A DNA stretch of 64,000 nt from Valencia hispanica (GCA_963556495.2 OY747713.1:48100913-48164912); one strand, 5' to 3'. Counted from the stretch's first letter, positions 22,118 to 32,990 are shown. Notes: a model not told the origin generated them from the letters alone. A program made the numbers and translations.

Positions 22118-22662
22118 GTAGACAAACAGGTTATATACACCAGTGCCGAGATCCGCTGGGTGGGGCGCAGGTCTGTTGGAGATGGTCCACCATTCGTCAG
22201 CGTTCAAACCGAGCATGATGGAGAGAGGGTTGCTAGCTCGAATTTTGTATCTTCCATCCCCCCTGAAGTCAAATTTTTTCGAGACATTATTGTAGGTTAG
22301 ATCGATGCTCCTGTCATATTTCTTCACGGCTGGGACTAGAGCATCTGAGAGGTCTTGAGGTCTCTCAAAATACCCCCCTCCGGAAAACTTGGACCTGGCG
22401 TATTCTATACGGGGTGTATTCCTCTCATCTTTAGATTTGTCTCCCACCTCATAAACAACCTTCTTTAAATCAATGTATGAATGCTGATCCGACAGGTTAT
22501 ACCATGTATGAGGGTAGACAATTTCACACAGTCCCACTACCCAGTCTCCACTTAGCTCAATAGCCTTTGGAAGGTCTGTAGTATAATTTGAGCTCGTGTT
22601 ATCTTTAAATACCTCCCCGCGGCATTGGAAGGTAGAGTTACATAGAACGCCTCATCAGACAT
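22118..22662 (-). pseudogene. Penton-like protein, N-terminal part
   Basis: Reading leftwards from ATG 22662, the product has the typical opening of Polinton penton-like proteins: a FYVTLPSN strand, then GLCEI and PHTWYNLSD, then a jelly-roll-like middle to the ERV boundary. The first ~35 codons are in a different frame from the rest (change near 22575-22600), so besides the ERV split there is a small indel. The rest of the gene is at 9853-10120. This protein would form the vertices of the capsid. Confidence 0.8.
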
Positions 22663-22791
22663 TGTGAATTTGACGGAGCAAAAAAAGTCATCTAAAGGCT
22701 TTGGAGGGTAAGGTTTACTAATTAACCCTAGTCTGTAGAACCCACGCTTTATAGTGAATCGACGATGTGTTACACGGTTTTGTGGCCGATA

Positions 22792-23883
22792 TTATTTGAC
22801 ACTTTTAACATCTGAGGCTCTGACCCAACTGTTGAATTTTTCGGGCCAATTTCTCCACCTCACAAAGACTTGGTCCTCCCCGTTGACTCTCCCCCGCTTT
22901 AAAATCTTGTCCACGTTATACACCCGCTCACCATTAATTTTTACTTTCTGCAATTCGGCCTCATAAAACGATCCGTGTATTCGATCCTGATCATAATCAA
23001 CTAACTCGTACACTGGGGGGTAGCGGAGTATGCAACGGTCAACCGTAAATATTTCATCTGTGAAGCTGTTCTCATATTTCTTATCAAATACCCCACGTAG
23101 CTTTGATATTCTGACCAGATCCCCTTTCTTAAACTTTGTCTTTATTTTACCAGAGTCTATCGATGGGGTGATGCAATAGAGGTTTTTCATGACTTGAGGA
23201 GTATTCTCTGACGTCACTTGCATAGGTGTCATCTTAATGCTTGAGTGGAAGCTGTGGTTGTAACTCTCCACTAGCTTTTGAAGGACGTCGATGTACCGGA
23301 AGGTGTTATTAGCGGTGAAATATCTCCACATTCTACCCTTCAGAGTGCGATTGAAGCGCTCAACAACAGATGCCTTTAGATCACTGGCTGTACTAAAGTG
23401 GGTAATACCATATTTCTTCATCATTAACTTAAATTGTTTATTATAAAACTCTTTTCCAGCATCCGTCTGTAATTTTTGTGGAATTTGACTCTCTTGAAAA
23501 ACTGATTCAAACCCCTTAACGACCTCACACCCCGTCTTTCTCTTTAAAGCACGCACATACGCCTTTTTTGAAAAGACATCAATCACTGTTAGTAAATAGT
23601 TGAATCCGTCGTTATGTGTCGCCAAGGCTTGCATGTCACATAAATCGGCCTGGTATTGCTTCAAGGGTTTGGTTACAAAAACACGATTCTGGGGAAACTT
23701 TACTCGTGCAGGTTAATGCAACGTTTTGGTGTCCTCGCCTGAAAGAAAGTCTTTTACTTTTTCGACACCGATCACACGTCCTTCTCTGTCCTTTAAACCC
23801 CTTCTCAATCTGTCAACACCCCCATAGCTCCCCGGATGGGCGGGGTCATAGTATGCATTGGTCAACACCCTCTGTTCTGACAT
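22792..23883 (-). pseudogene. Polinton rve-type integrase with C-terminal chromodomain, one nonsense codon
   Basis: One frame runs from ATG 23883 to TAA 22792-22794 with a single in-frame TAA at 23713-23715 (reverse strand), so only the N-terminal ~56 codons are cut off. The core has the retroviral integrase fold signature: D in ADLCDM, D in QTDAGKEFYN and E in VVERFNRTLK with about 33 residues between the last two. The C-terminus has a chromodomain-like stretch (VRWRNWPEKFNSWV). The full length of about 363 codons is usual. It would insert the element with a short target duplication. It is transcribed leftwards with the capsid genes. Confidence 0.92.
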
Positions 23884-23976
23884 TTTACTGTCGAATGATA
23901 GTACAGGAGAACGGCTAGTGTAATTGAACCCTTGTATTAATCAGATAGATGAACCATATGATTGGATCAAAGTTTT

Positions 23977-23982
23977 TTTTAT
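23977..23982 (-). terminator. Poly(A) signal for accessory gene A
   Basis: TTTATT on the plus strand gives AATAAA on the minus strand, about 120 nt beyond the accessory A stop codon and in a T-rich context. Confidence 0.5.
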
Positions 23983-24100
23983 TACAAGTTTCAAACCATA
24001 GCATTACACAATTATAAAAACAAATGAATAAAAAACAAAACACGTCAGGATTAAACTAGAGCATTTATATCAGAGGAGACATAACCAACATTAGTACACA

Positions 24101-25030
24101 TCAGATTTCATAGCCATAGCATCCGGAGACAGTCCTGAGTTCTTCCAGGATGGCTTCATCATCCCTATCACCATACACAGCATGAATCGCGTTGTAAAAC
24201 CCCTGCATACTCCTCAGCTCATGTAGAACGGTTTCAGCTACTGTTTTCACCTTCAGATCATCATCATCATGTATGCTCCGATTTACCAGCAGAATTTGAA
24301 TAGCTGGAATGAATCGCGGGGTAAGAAGTTGTCGCATGACTGATTGAAAGTGGAGTTGGTAATAATCCTCATCCATTAGCTCTAGGCATTGATGCTGCAA
24401 CTGACTGGGATGGCTAATTTGACATCCATAGCAGTTATCTTTCTGATAAGCAGCACTTGTCATGTGAAATAGATGCAGAACAGCAGTCTTTACAGCCTTG
24501 ATGAACCTGGATGACATCAAACCGTCCACCAGGTCCCATTTGTCAACCTCAGCCAGAGCCGGAGAATCATCCCCCTCATCCTGAGACGCACACCCGTGTT
24601 CCGGTGTCGCGCATTCCGGCGCATCGGGGGTCCCACCATCGCTGGGCACTGAAGGTCCATCACACTCTCCCTCGAGATCGGGCATAGGCACCGGGGTTGA
24701 AGTAGATAGAGGGGGTCTTACACGGCGATGTTTCGATGTAGGCGGCCGATAATAGTTGAAATAAGGGTGACCCGCTCCCCCAGCTTCAGGGTTGTATGAT
24801 CCCTCGACCCAAGCATCGGGCTGGGCATCTGCAGGCAGAATCTCCGAAAGAGAGAACACAGGGGATGGTGGAGAGTAGCATGGCGAGAGCGATGAAATTG
24901 ACGGTGGATGATACGGGTTAGCGTAGCCGAACCCCACAGGTGATGGCGGAGTGCTCATCGGCTCATACGGCTGGCCGATCCCCCAGTATGACGGTAGAGT
25001 GGTCTGCTTGACGAATCCTCCCATATCCAT
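24101..25030 (-). CDS. Accessory protein A: proline-rich N-terminus, CX2C-HPSQ-HXC domain
   Basis: An intact 309-residue frame starts at ATG 25030. The first ~120 residues are rich in Pro, Ser and Tyr and look disordered; then comes an acidic stretch. A compact domain follows with A-V-K-T-A, a CYGC pair, HPSQ and HQCL, a likely zinc-binding arrangement; the tail is helical and acidic. The same domain occurs in the shorter neighbour at 25291-25737, so the two are paralogues. A TATATAAA lies about 65 bp upstream of the start. Right-end accessory genes in adintovirus-like elements have been suggested to act on host cell-cycle or transcription functions. That is only an analogy; I see no LXCXE motif. 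Confidence 0.75.
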   Translation of the reverse strand: MDMGGFVKQTTLPSYWGIGQPYEPMSTPPSPVGFGYANPYHPPSISSLSPCYSPPSPVFSLSEILPADAQPDAWVEGSYNPEAGGAGHPYFNYYRPPTSKHRRVRPPLSTSTPVPMPDLEGECDGPSVPSDGGTPDAPECATPEHGCASQDEGDDSPALAEVDKWDLVDGLMSSRFIKAVKTAVLHLFHMTSAAYQKDNCYGCQISHPSQLQHQCLELMDEDYYQLHFQSVMRQLLTPRFIPAIQILLVNRSIHDDDDLKVKTVAETVLHELRSMQGFYNAIHAVYGDRDDEAILEELRTVSGCYGYEI

Positions 25031-25092
25031 CGTCTCGGAGCGAAGATTACGGCCGCCTGGAAGTCCTGGATGTAATGCCGAAGACCAGGAGG

Positions 25093-25285
25093 TTTATATA
25101 GGAACCTAGCATACGGGGCGGGGCCTGTAGACTTGTCTGGACATGTTCGGCATGAGGGGCGTGATAAATACAACGAATACAAAGCAGAGCAGGGGCAAGT
25201 TGAGCGCCGATTGGTGGACTGTTTTTTATCTACAACTTTAATAGTTTGGAGGGTTTCTTATTTCCAGGTTAAACCAACCAGGGTA
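25093..25285 (-). promoter_or_regulatory. Internal copy of the TIR promoter
   Basis: The stretch 25120-25285 aligns with the right-TIR stretch 26015-26171, sharing GGGGCGTGATAAATACA and the inverted CCAAT block GCCGATTGGTGGACTG. The TATATAAA (minus strand) at 25093-25100 sits about as far from these blocks as the TIR TATA does. It would drive accessory A. Confidence 0.75.
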
Positions 25286-25290
25286 AGCTA

Positions 25291-25737
25291 CTAAAAGAGG
25301 GTAGGACCTGTTTGTAACAAATTTTGCTGGGAATAAAACATATTTTGCTTTATAGCATCTACACCTAAACACTGATGCTCCTGCTGACTGCCTCCCATTT
25401 TGCAAGAGTTACATTGTTTCCGCAGTAAAGATATGCAGGCATAACCCATAAAATGGCTTAGAGCAGTTTTAATAGCACTGTTGACTGCGGTAGGTATCCA
25501 GTTCTCAATTTCCTCCATTTGATTCTCTTGATCCAGGAAGGAAATCGGAGTCTCGCTTAAAAGAGGAAAGTCTTCTGTAAAAGCCAATGTCGGATTTTTG
25601 TCCAGAGTTGTAGAGGTTGATTTATCGCACATTGAGCGTGTCGTCACGGATGGAATCCCATTTGACAATTCAGATAAAAGAACAGACGTTTCCTCATCAA
25701 GTTCTTCATTTTTAAATTCAACTCTTTTTAGGTCCAT
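25291..25737 (-). CDS. Accessory protein B: paralogue of A
   Basis: The first ATG in frame is 25737, giving about 148 residues; the frame is open further upstream to 25797 but only with non-ATG codons reaching into the TIR. The C-terminal half matches accessory A: AIKTAL, CNSC, then QXXHQCL. It lacks the long proline-rich N-terminus. The N-terminal half is acidic (NEELDEETS). It lies just inside the right TIR and would use the TIR promoter. Function unknown. Gene and promoter both appear duplicated, so B-plus-promoter and A-plus-promoter are probably a tandem duplication. Confidence 0.7.
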   Translation of the reverse strand: MDLKRVEFKNEELDEETSVLLSELSNGIPSVTTRSMCDKSTSTTLDKNPTLAFTEDFPLLSETPISFLDQENQMEEIENWIPTAVNSAIKTALSHFMGYACISLLRKQCNSCKMGGSQQEHQCLGVDAIKQNMFYSQQNLLQTGPTLF

Positions 25738-25770
25738 GGTTGGAGTTGAGGCAGAAGAGGCTATATGCTT

Positions 25771-26606
25771 GGACTCAGCTCTGACGCGGTCTGACAATGA
25801 CGCGGGCTTCTGGGATTCCCCTCGAATGAAGCCGGTGATACAGTCTTCGTGAAACCGCTGTTTTCTTTGTTCGTCGCAGTGGCGGTGGCGCTCCGTGTCC
25901 TTAAGGTCGGATTGTTGAATGAGGTCCTTCCAGCATGCTGTAGAGATTAACCGTTTTCCGACAGCCTTTTATACAGGTAAATGCCGCCCGGTGAGCACCG
26001 CCCAAACCGGTTTACCTGACTTGCGGACGTAGGTGAAGTCAGGGGCGTGATAAATACAGCGAATACAAAGCAGAGCAGGGGCGTGTCAAACGCCGATTGG
26101 TGGACTGTTTTTTATCAGTAACTTTAGTAGTTTGATAGATTTCTTATTTCCAGCTTAAAGCAACCAGGTTTAAAGTGATGTTTTTTTAAATCCTTATCTG
26201 TTTTTAAAGACTGTGTAATGGTCCATTTTTAAAATCAACAAAAGGATGAGCATCTGCTTCAACATAGCTGTGGGTGAGTAAATTCTCTTTTTAGTGCTCT
26301 TACAAGTTTAATTTATCATGGTCGAATTGTTAGAATCAGATGTAATGGTGTCTCTAGAGTGTTGGAGCTAATGTGGTTTTAAATTAAAGTCAGGAAGCTA
26401 AAAAGCACCTTTTAACTGTTTAAAATAAAATGGAATGCTCAAGGAGTCATGTTGAGACAGAGCCCAGACCGTATAATATTAAAGGGACTTGTTCGGACAT
26501 GTTCTGATGACACTGAGGAGTTAGATTCAAACCATTGGGGGCGCTATATATACTATAGGCTGTAATTTAATTTTTGAGCCACTAGGGGGAGGTATTTTCA
26601 CATTTG
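25771..26606 (-). repeat. Right terminal inverted repeat, with mirrored promoter
   Basis: This is the reverse complement of 1-832. The minus-strand TATAAAA is at 25967-25973 and the CCAAT box at about 26094-26098, so it points leftwards into accessory B. Similar sequence blocks continue outwards to about 26800, so the true terminus may be further right than 26606. Confidence 0.92.
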
Positions 26607-26903
26607 GGTGTAATGTTACTTTGATCCACTAGAGGGGGCCAATTATACAATAGGCTGTTATATTAATTTTGAACCACTAGAGGGAGGCATTTATAAGTTT
26701 TGGTGGATTAGTATTTATTGGGCCACTAGGGGGAGGTATTTTCATTTTTTTTTTTTTTGCATGTAGTTTAATTGTAGAACCACTAGAGGCAGCCATTTAG
26801 TGCCATATTTTGACAGGTGGGCGTGACCATCAGGGGGCGTACCCTATTTCGACAGGTGGGCGTGTCCTATTTTGACAGGTGGGCGTGGCCACCAGGGGGC
26901 GTA
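26532..26903 (+). promoter_or_regulatory. Cluster of eight CTCF-core-like motifs
   Basis: CCA(C/T)(T/C)AGRGGG-type cores start at about 26532, 26579, 26626, 26674, 26723, 26780, 26827 and 26889, all on the plus strand. CCACCAGGGGGCGT at 26889 is essentially the published CTCF core consensus. The spacing is 44-62 bp, and the flanking AT-rich sequence repeats too (ATAGGCTGT and TTAATTTT blocks), so this is a degenerate tandem array at the Polinton end. CTCF binding is inferred. Confidence 0.6.
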
Positions 26904-26906
26904 CCC

Positions 26907-27006
26907 TGTAAATGAGAGCCCGAGAGACCCCAGGGGTCATAAAATTAAATGGGTGTCTGTTCCTTTAAGAGAGGCTTTAAATTAGAGTGAAAACACCTTT
27001 CCAACA
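26907..27006 (+). repeat. ERV2 left terminal repeat
   Basis: This 100-bp block is nearly identical to 36439-36537. It is unusually short for a retroviral LTR; no poly(A) signal is evident inside. Confidence 0.75.
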
Positions 27007-27008
27007 AA

Positions 27009-27028
27009 TGGTGATCCCGACGTGATTT
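27009..27028 (+). other. Primer binding site, complementary to tRNA-Trp
   Basis: TGGTGATCCCGACGTGATTT starts two nucleotides after the left repeat. By my recollection it matches the 3' end of vertebrate tRNA-Trp with one difference. Confidence 0.8.
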
Positions 27029-30000
27029 CTGGAGGAGCAAAGGAAAACGTGAGTTTGGAATAATAGGATTTTGTTGAAATTGTTGTGATCGACAGATACT
27101 GGAGATCGGAGGACGGAAGTAACCCGGGTCTGAAGTTATTTGGTAAGTGCTGCCACACGAGGCGCAAAATTGACTAATCTAAAATTATGTTGTCTGTAGT
27201 TCTCCAGTAAATGTTGATTTCTGTTTCTACTGAGGTAAATAGACACCCACCAGGTCGGTAAACTCAGGGTGTGGCCTGCCCTAGGTAAGCTAGGACGCTT
27301 CTTACTGAAAGCTGGTGTTGGACACCAGGAAGGCCGAGTGTGGATCAGCTCGTGGATTAAGACCCACAGAATGTCTAAAAAAAAAAAAAAAAAAAAAAAC
27401 AGAGATCAGAGAGCGATTTCAACCCTGGCATTTCTTGTTCCTTCAATCAGGATCCCAAATCTGACTGGATCTCCGGGAGGAACCGCGGGCTGCTGAGAGC
27501 CCGTGCTCGGCCTGGTCTAGGACCAGCTGGATCCTGGAGCCCTCCAGCTCAACGTTAGATGGGAGGCCGGCAGATCCGCGGAGTTCCTCCCGGAGCAACA
27601 GGTGGAGACAGAGTCTTCCTTCACAAGGACACCAGCCAGTGAGTACAAAATTTGATGCGTGAAAGAATAAAAAAATAAGAGAAAAAATAAATAACTAGGT
27701 CCGGGACCTTTTTAATGCAAGTTTGGGATTTTGCAAATAAAGAGAAAAGATCGGGGATCTTTGCAAGATGATCCAGGATCTCACAATGAAAATCCATGGT
27801 AAAATAAAATATGACTGGGGTTGGACTCCAAAGCGCCCAGAGGTCTGGGATCTCAATTAGAAATAATAATAAATAATACAGAAATAATAATAATAGTAGT
27901 AATGAAAAAACATGATAATAAAATACATAATGATATTAATGTGTGATAAACCGGTTGTGTGACTGTGTGTGTGTATGGAGATTTCTTTTTAAAGCAGCTG
28001 AAGTAGGCTGAGAAGAGTCCCATAGTTAGAAAATTGAGTAAATAACACTGCGATAAGATAAATAGATCAGATAAAAGAGAAATAAATGCTGAATTCAATT
28101 CATTAACACGGGAATGAAAAATATTTAAAAATGAAAAATAAAAACAGCAAAATGTAACTTATCAAAATATGGGGAAAAACTAGCAAAGAAGATTTAAAGG
28201 AAATGCAAAAGTTATGTAAAAGAAAAGACAATACAACATTTCTTTAAAAATAAATAAGCTAAAAGATTATGAATTTGAAGGACGATTAACTGAGGAATTC
28301 CACGCACTTCTTGGTAGTTGCGATCTAAAATAAAACTAAAAAGATAAAAAATTTAAGAATAGGCATTGGGCGTCTCAAACAAGGGAATTCCTCTTAAAGG
28401 AGCAAAGCAAGAAGAACTGATAAACTGTGATGTGTTTTTTAGCACCCGGGAGGATGAAAAATGTTTTAAACTTTCTGTTTAAAGTTCCGCCGAAAGAAAG
28501 TAAAAGAGAAAACTCTCACTTCCATATTTTTTTTAAAATCCTATGGAGAGGAAGGTGAACCACTTTACCCTGATTTTAATGAATTATCTCAAACAAGCGA
28601 CCCCCCTTTCCCCCCTTCCCCTCAAGGAAGGGCCGTTCTGATAATAAACAAGACCCCCTCCCTCGTTCCCTCAACAATGGGTCGTTAGTCATTCTTTTAA
28701 TAAACAAACCAACTGTGGTGGGGTGCGACAGCAACCGGTAAATGCGGTTCCTGAGAGAAAAGACTTGCTTTCCTAGCATTCCTGCACTAAAACGAGATCC
28801 ATCATGCGTTTAAAAATTGTTAAAGGCTAGCCAAACTTGCCAGTAAACGGCAGGAAGGCAGAAGGGAAGGAACACACCTCCCGCGTTAGCTGATAATGAG
28901 GGGGATATTTTATGAGCTGCGTGCAACTCTGTATCCAAAAGGTTGGGATGTCTTAAGTGCAGCGGCAACTGTTACTCTATAATATTAATAAAATATAACT
29001 TAGCTAATGTTTTGAATGATTTTCATGGGATGTCTGGGAGATCTCATATATAGAAGGAAAGAAATTGTTGAACAATGACAGATTATGAGCAGAGTGATTT
29101 TATTTGGAAATTCAGGCGGATGTCTACAGGTCCTGTGGGGTAGCGACAGGGTGGCTACGTGGATTTACTCTTTGTAACAAGCGGCAGCTTCAATTGCTTG
29201 CTTCTAACATTTAATGACACATACCTGTTGAAAGGAAACAATCTTGTAATGCGCTGGGTTAGAGACTGCAAAAAAGAGAGGAATTTTTCGTTACGACAGA
29301 CAGTACAGAACGTAGTAACGCAGTCCAAAATTCTACTTTAGTTACCGTAACACACTGAGTATAAGCGCACTTCAATATTTATACTCAATGGAGTTGTTGC
29401 GAATGGGATAAAATTAAGGGTCTGATTAAGCAGGAAAGATGTCTGGACCTACACCTGAGATTGGGAGAGGTTGCCGGCCCTCGCCCAATCTGAGTTGAAT
29501 AATGGGACCACGTTTTGGACATCTAGCAACAGACGTTTCCACATATGATCATAATAATAAGCTAATTTGTAGAATCTTTATGAACGAGCAGATAAGCAGA
29601 GAGCAAGGAATAGAGATGTGATGTTTTATTATGGAAATATCAGTTGCTGATTATGTCATTGACAGAATTAGAGGAAGTGATTGAAGCCAGATAGGAAAGG
29701 AAAATTATGAATTTAGAGGAATTTTGTTTTCCACTAAAAAAAATCAGATTGAGTTGTTAGAAAAATGAAATAAAAATAATAGATTTAGCTACAGGAAGAA
29801 TCTGTAGTGGTAATTATATTATCTCCAGATTGTTTTCTAATTTGTTAGGAAGAGATTTTCTATTTCACTTGAAGTTGGGCATGTTAAATTAATAATCCAA
29901 ATTGTAGATTTTCATAAAACTCTTGAAACGGGACAGCTACCAAAGAATTGTCCATTTGGAAAAAGAAAAATTAAAGTTCTCAATGAAGTTTGTAATCAGA

Positions 30001-30100
30001 TAAAGATAAAATAATGATATTATTGTTAACAGAAGATCCAAATTCAACCTTGCATGTTTTTGGCCAACAATGGGGAACAGGGGTATGGTTATGGGGCCAA
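27029..30100 (+). other. ERV2 interior, mostly non-coding
   Basis: A 23-nt poly-A run starts at about 27379. A donor-like CAGTGAGTA lies near 27638. A short protease-like scrap (NLLGRDFLF) is readable near 29845-29875. Otherwise it is AT-rich sequence with frequent stops in all frames, and I see no gene. Confidence 0.55.
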
Positions 30101-30600
30101 ATCACTGACTATTGTAGTCGTATAAATTGTAGATTCGTGCGTGGTAGTCCATGGTCGTGCGTAATATGAATGAGTTGTACCCAAAACTGAGCTTTTGTAA
30201 ACTTTTGCCTGTGAAAATAGGATTCATAAAACTACAACCATAATCAATTACGAGTATGAGGTGAAAGTTTATGAATACGAAGTGAAAGTTTACGACTGTG
30301 GCAAAAGACGACTCTCCAATTATGAATACGAATTGTGTGCTGCCAAAACAGTGACATCTGGTGACGTCAGGTGTGTCAGCCATTATGCATCGAGCAAGGA
30401 GACAACGATCTTACATTACTACCAGTAGGTGGCGATAATGCGCCTAAAAGTTGATTGCCAACCACTATTTAACATCAACAGAAGAAGAAGAAGTGTAGAA
30501 GAAGAATAACAACAACAACAAGAAGAATGATCCCACATACAGCACATGCGTTCAGCGGCAACATGGCAGACGCAGAGAACCAGAACACAGGAAGTAGTAG
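30100..30600 (+). promoter_or_regulatory. Promoter and first-exon-like block of a transposon-type gene
   Basis: A perfect CTCF-core-like CCAGTAGGTGGCG at 30422-30434 is followed by (AAG)n/(AAC)n sequence, an ATG at 30563 and a donor-like GTAAAA at 30601. This block is probably the 5' end of the integrase-like gene whose next exon begins at 31337. The frames of the two do not join simply, so the ATG may be non-coding. Confidence 0.4.
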
Positions 30601-31351
30601 GTAAAACTTTATGTTTTTTTTATATAATTGTCTTAAGTTACTTCATTATTTTGGGGAGGCGAAGCAAAGTGTATGTTCATCTTATATCGAACGAGAGAGC
30701 CCGTCCAGCGTCTTGGCGTTTCAGATCAATTCTTTCAGGATGAGTGACTTTTTCACATGTCTATGCCATAATAAAAAGATGTTTACTGTACTACTCTTGG
30801 TTAAACTAATGCCACGGCCTTAGGTCCGAGTATTGTGATGCGGGTGCACATATTAACATGTTAAAAATAAAAATAAATTTTAGTTCTACATTTGCTTTAT
30901 GTGTTGCAGACATCCGCGAACCAGCGGTGTTAACAGTAACACCTAGTGGTGCAGGTTATGGTGACCGCGCTAATGGTTCATTGAATAGAATAGAATAGAA
31001 TAGTCCTTCTATTGTTGGGGAAATGCGGTCGCAACAGCACCAAAGTGGGAAGAAAGTACAGATACTATTTACACATGTAGAAAAATGTATTTAAAAAACA
31101 CAGAATTAACACCTAAGAATACAAGGGACATTTACAGGATATGCGTCTGTAGTTGTGCATAAGAGAAAAAGCATTTAATTTTCAATAATTAGGGGATTAT
31201 AAACATGTGAAAAAATGGCATAGATGGAATGTGCTCACCAGTAAAATCAATAATACATTTAAGTCAAGTTATTTGGCTTTTTGAAAGTTTAATGTAAGTT
31301 CTCAAACTAACATGTTTTTTAAAATATCAATTGCAGGTATCTTTCATTGGG

Positions 31352-32010
31352 ATGCAGTTTACGGAGCAACTGCTGAGAAGGATCCAAGAAGTATTGCAAC
31401 GTGAGCCTATAGATATAGACTGTTTACATTTTTTTTTGAATCGTGAGATGGGACTCATATGTGCTTTTGCTAATGTGGTAGATATTCCAGAGGATATTCT
31501 TTCTGCCATGTCCAGTCTTCTGAGCCTACTTCACACACAAGGGGAAGACAGACCACCTTCTGCTTATGTGGAGGTTGTGGGTGGCAGCATGGGGCGACCC
31601 AAATTTACTGTTTCTAAAGACTGTCTACAAAACCTTCTTGATTTGTCACTGTCCATCCCAAGCATTGCTAAACTCCTGGGCGTCTGTGAAAGGGCAGTGC
31701 TTAGACGGATGCTGGAGTATGATCTATCTAGTAAAAAATCCTACAGCAATCTTAAGGAAGATGAGCTGGACAATCTTGTGCGATCAGTGAAACAGAGGAT
31801 GCCACATATCAGATATAGAATGATGAAGGGACAGCTACAAGCTATGGGTTACCGTGTCAAATGGAAGCAAGTTTCAGCATCAATGCATCGGGTGGATTCA
31901 GCTGGTATTTTGGAGAGAACGGCACATTTGCGCTGTGTTGCTAGAAGGACATACTCTGTCAAAGGTCCACAGTCTCTCGTTCATGTGGATACAAACCACA
32001 AATTAATTAG
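31352..32010 (+). pseudogene. N-terminal exon of an integrase-core (IS3EU-like/rve) protein
   Basis: The exon is flanked by an acceptor (TTGCAG ending 31336) and a strong donor (GTAAGT at 32011). It encodes about 220 residues: a helical region, then GRPKFTVSKDCLQNLL, a helix-turn-helix (SIAKLLGVCERAVLRRML), and the ending SLVHVDTNHKLIR that in this family leads into the DDE catalytic core. The reading frame is intact. I see no catalytic core in the next kilobase before the Tc1 element, so the gene is cut short. The family is common in fish and cnidarians and is thought to derive from IS3EU-type DNA transposons. The attribution is from memory. Confidence 0.65.
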
Positions 32011-32990
32011 GTAAGTCTCCGCTTGTGTGTCAGAGAGAGAAAGATTGAGACTTGCCTATCTGTCTGTGTGCAAGGGTGTATTTTCATATATTCATAGAGG
32101 TCAGGAGTGGGTAATCATGCTTGAATTAAAAAGAGAAAATCTCTGGAAACTGACACTATTAAATGTGCTAAAATAGCAACTTTTTCACTAAAACAAGCTT
32201 GCTATTTGTGACAACTAACGAGGACAATGAAACGGGTAAGAGAACATATTGAACTAAGCATGCAAACCACCATCTGAGTTAATTATCAAGTAAATGAATT
32301 GTGAGATGTTGTTGCAGCTAACATTTTTAATTTTAATAATAATATGATGTGACTCCACACAATGTTGTCTTGGCTCCTCTCAGTTAGAAGGAAAATCCAG
32401 CACCAAGTGAATTGAGCCCATGGGTATAGATGGGCAGGATTACTGATTGACTGAATATTATTAGTATTAATATAACGAAGAGCATGGTGTAGACTTGCTC
32501 AGTATGAAAACTTTCCAGCAATGCCAGCTGACCCAGAACTACAAAACCTATGTGAATTAATCAGAAGCTTTACAAGATGGTAGATTTGGTGAGAATCTTG
32601 AAAATGTTTATTGTGATTTAGTGTCAGAAGCAGAGCCAGAAGTCAGTAGAGATGGGGGGGATTTCTCTTGTCACTGTGGAAGGAACAAGTGTGTGAACAA
32701 AAAGGCGTTACTTCCAATATGACCACTTTCTATGCCCAAATGACCTGTTCCATTTTTTTCTATTAAAGTAAGACAATAAATACAAAGTCCATATTTGAAA
32801 GAGAATAGGATGAAAGTAATATAAAAGAATCCTGCATGTTTGGCCATTAAAAACATCTTAATTAGTTCAGTCAATCTGTTTTTTATATTAGATGCACTAA
32901 AGCTTTAAAGAATATTTTTTATTGTGACAGGTGAGTTTAGTGAAAGTGACAGCAGAGTCTACTGACAGAATGATACAGAAGCTCAAACTA
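32011..32990. other. No gene recognised
   Basis: AT-rich sequence after the exon donor and up to the Tc1 TIR. Presumably intron or residual ERV2 interior. Confidence 0.5.

Larger units (their letters stand above)
1..26606. mobile_element. Maverick/Polinton (adintovirus-like) element, inactivated
   Basis: The gene set is diagnostic of Polintons: protein-primed type DNA polymerase B, A32/HerA-like packaging ATPase, adenain-like protease, hexon-like and penton-like capsid proteins and an rve integrase with a chromodomain, all between long inverted repeats. The left half is transcribed rightwards and the right half leftwards. The family is known as self-synthesising DNA transposons related to adintoviruses that encode virion proteins. 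Most genes here carry stops or frameshifts, and two virion genes are split by retroviral insertions, so this copy cannot be autonomous. Without the inserted ERV and solo LTR the element would be about 14 kb, a usual size. The left terminus lies at or beyond the window edge and the right terminus is not precisely fixed. Confidence 0.93.

Noticed and set aside
25738..25797. N-terminal extension of accessory B
   Set aside because: It uses no ATG and runs into the TIR; the first ATG is at 25737.
26041..26171. Independent repeat family
   Set aside because: It is the TIR promoter block, also found internally at 25120-25285 and in the left TIR.
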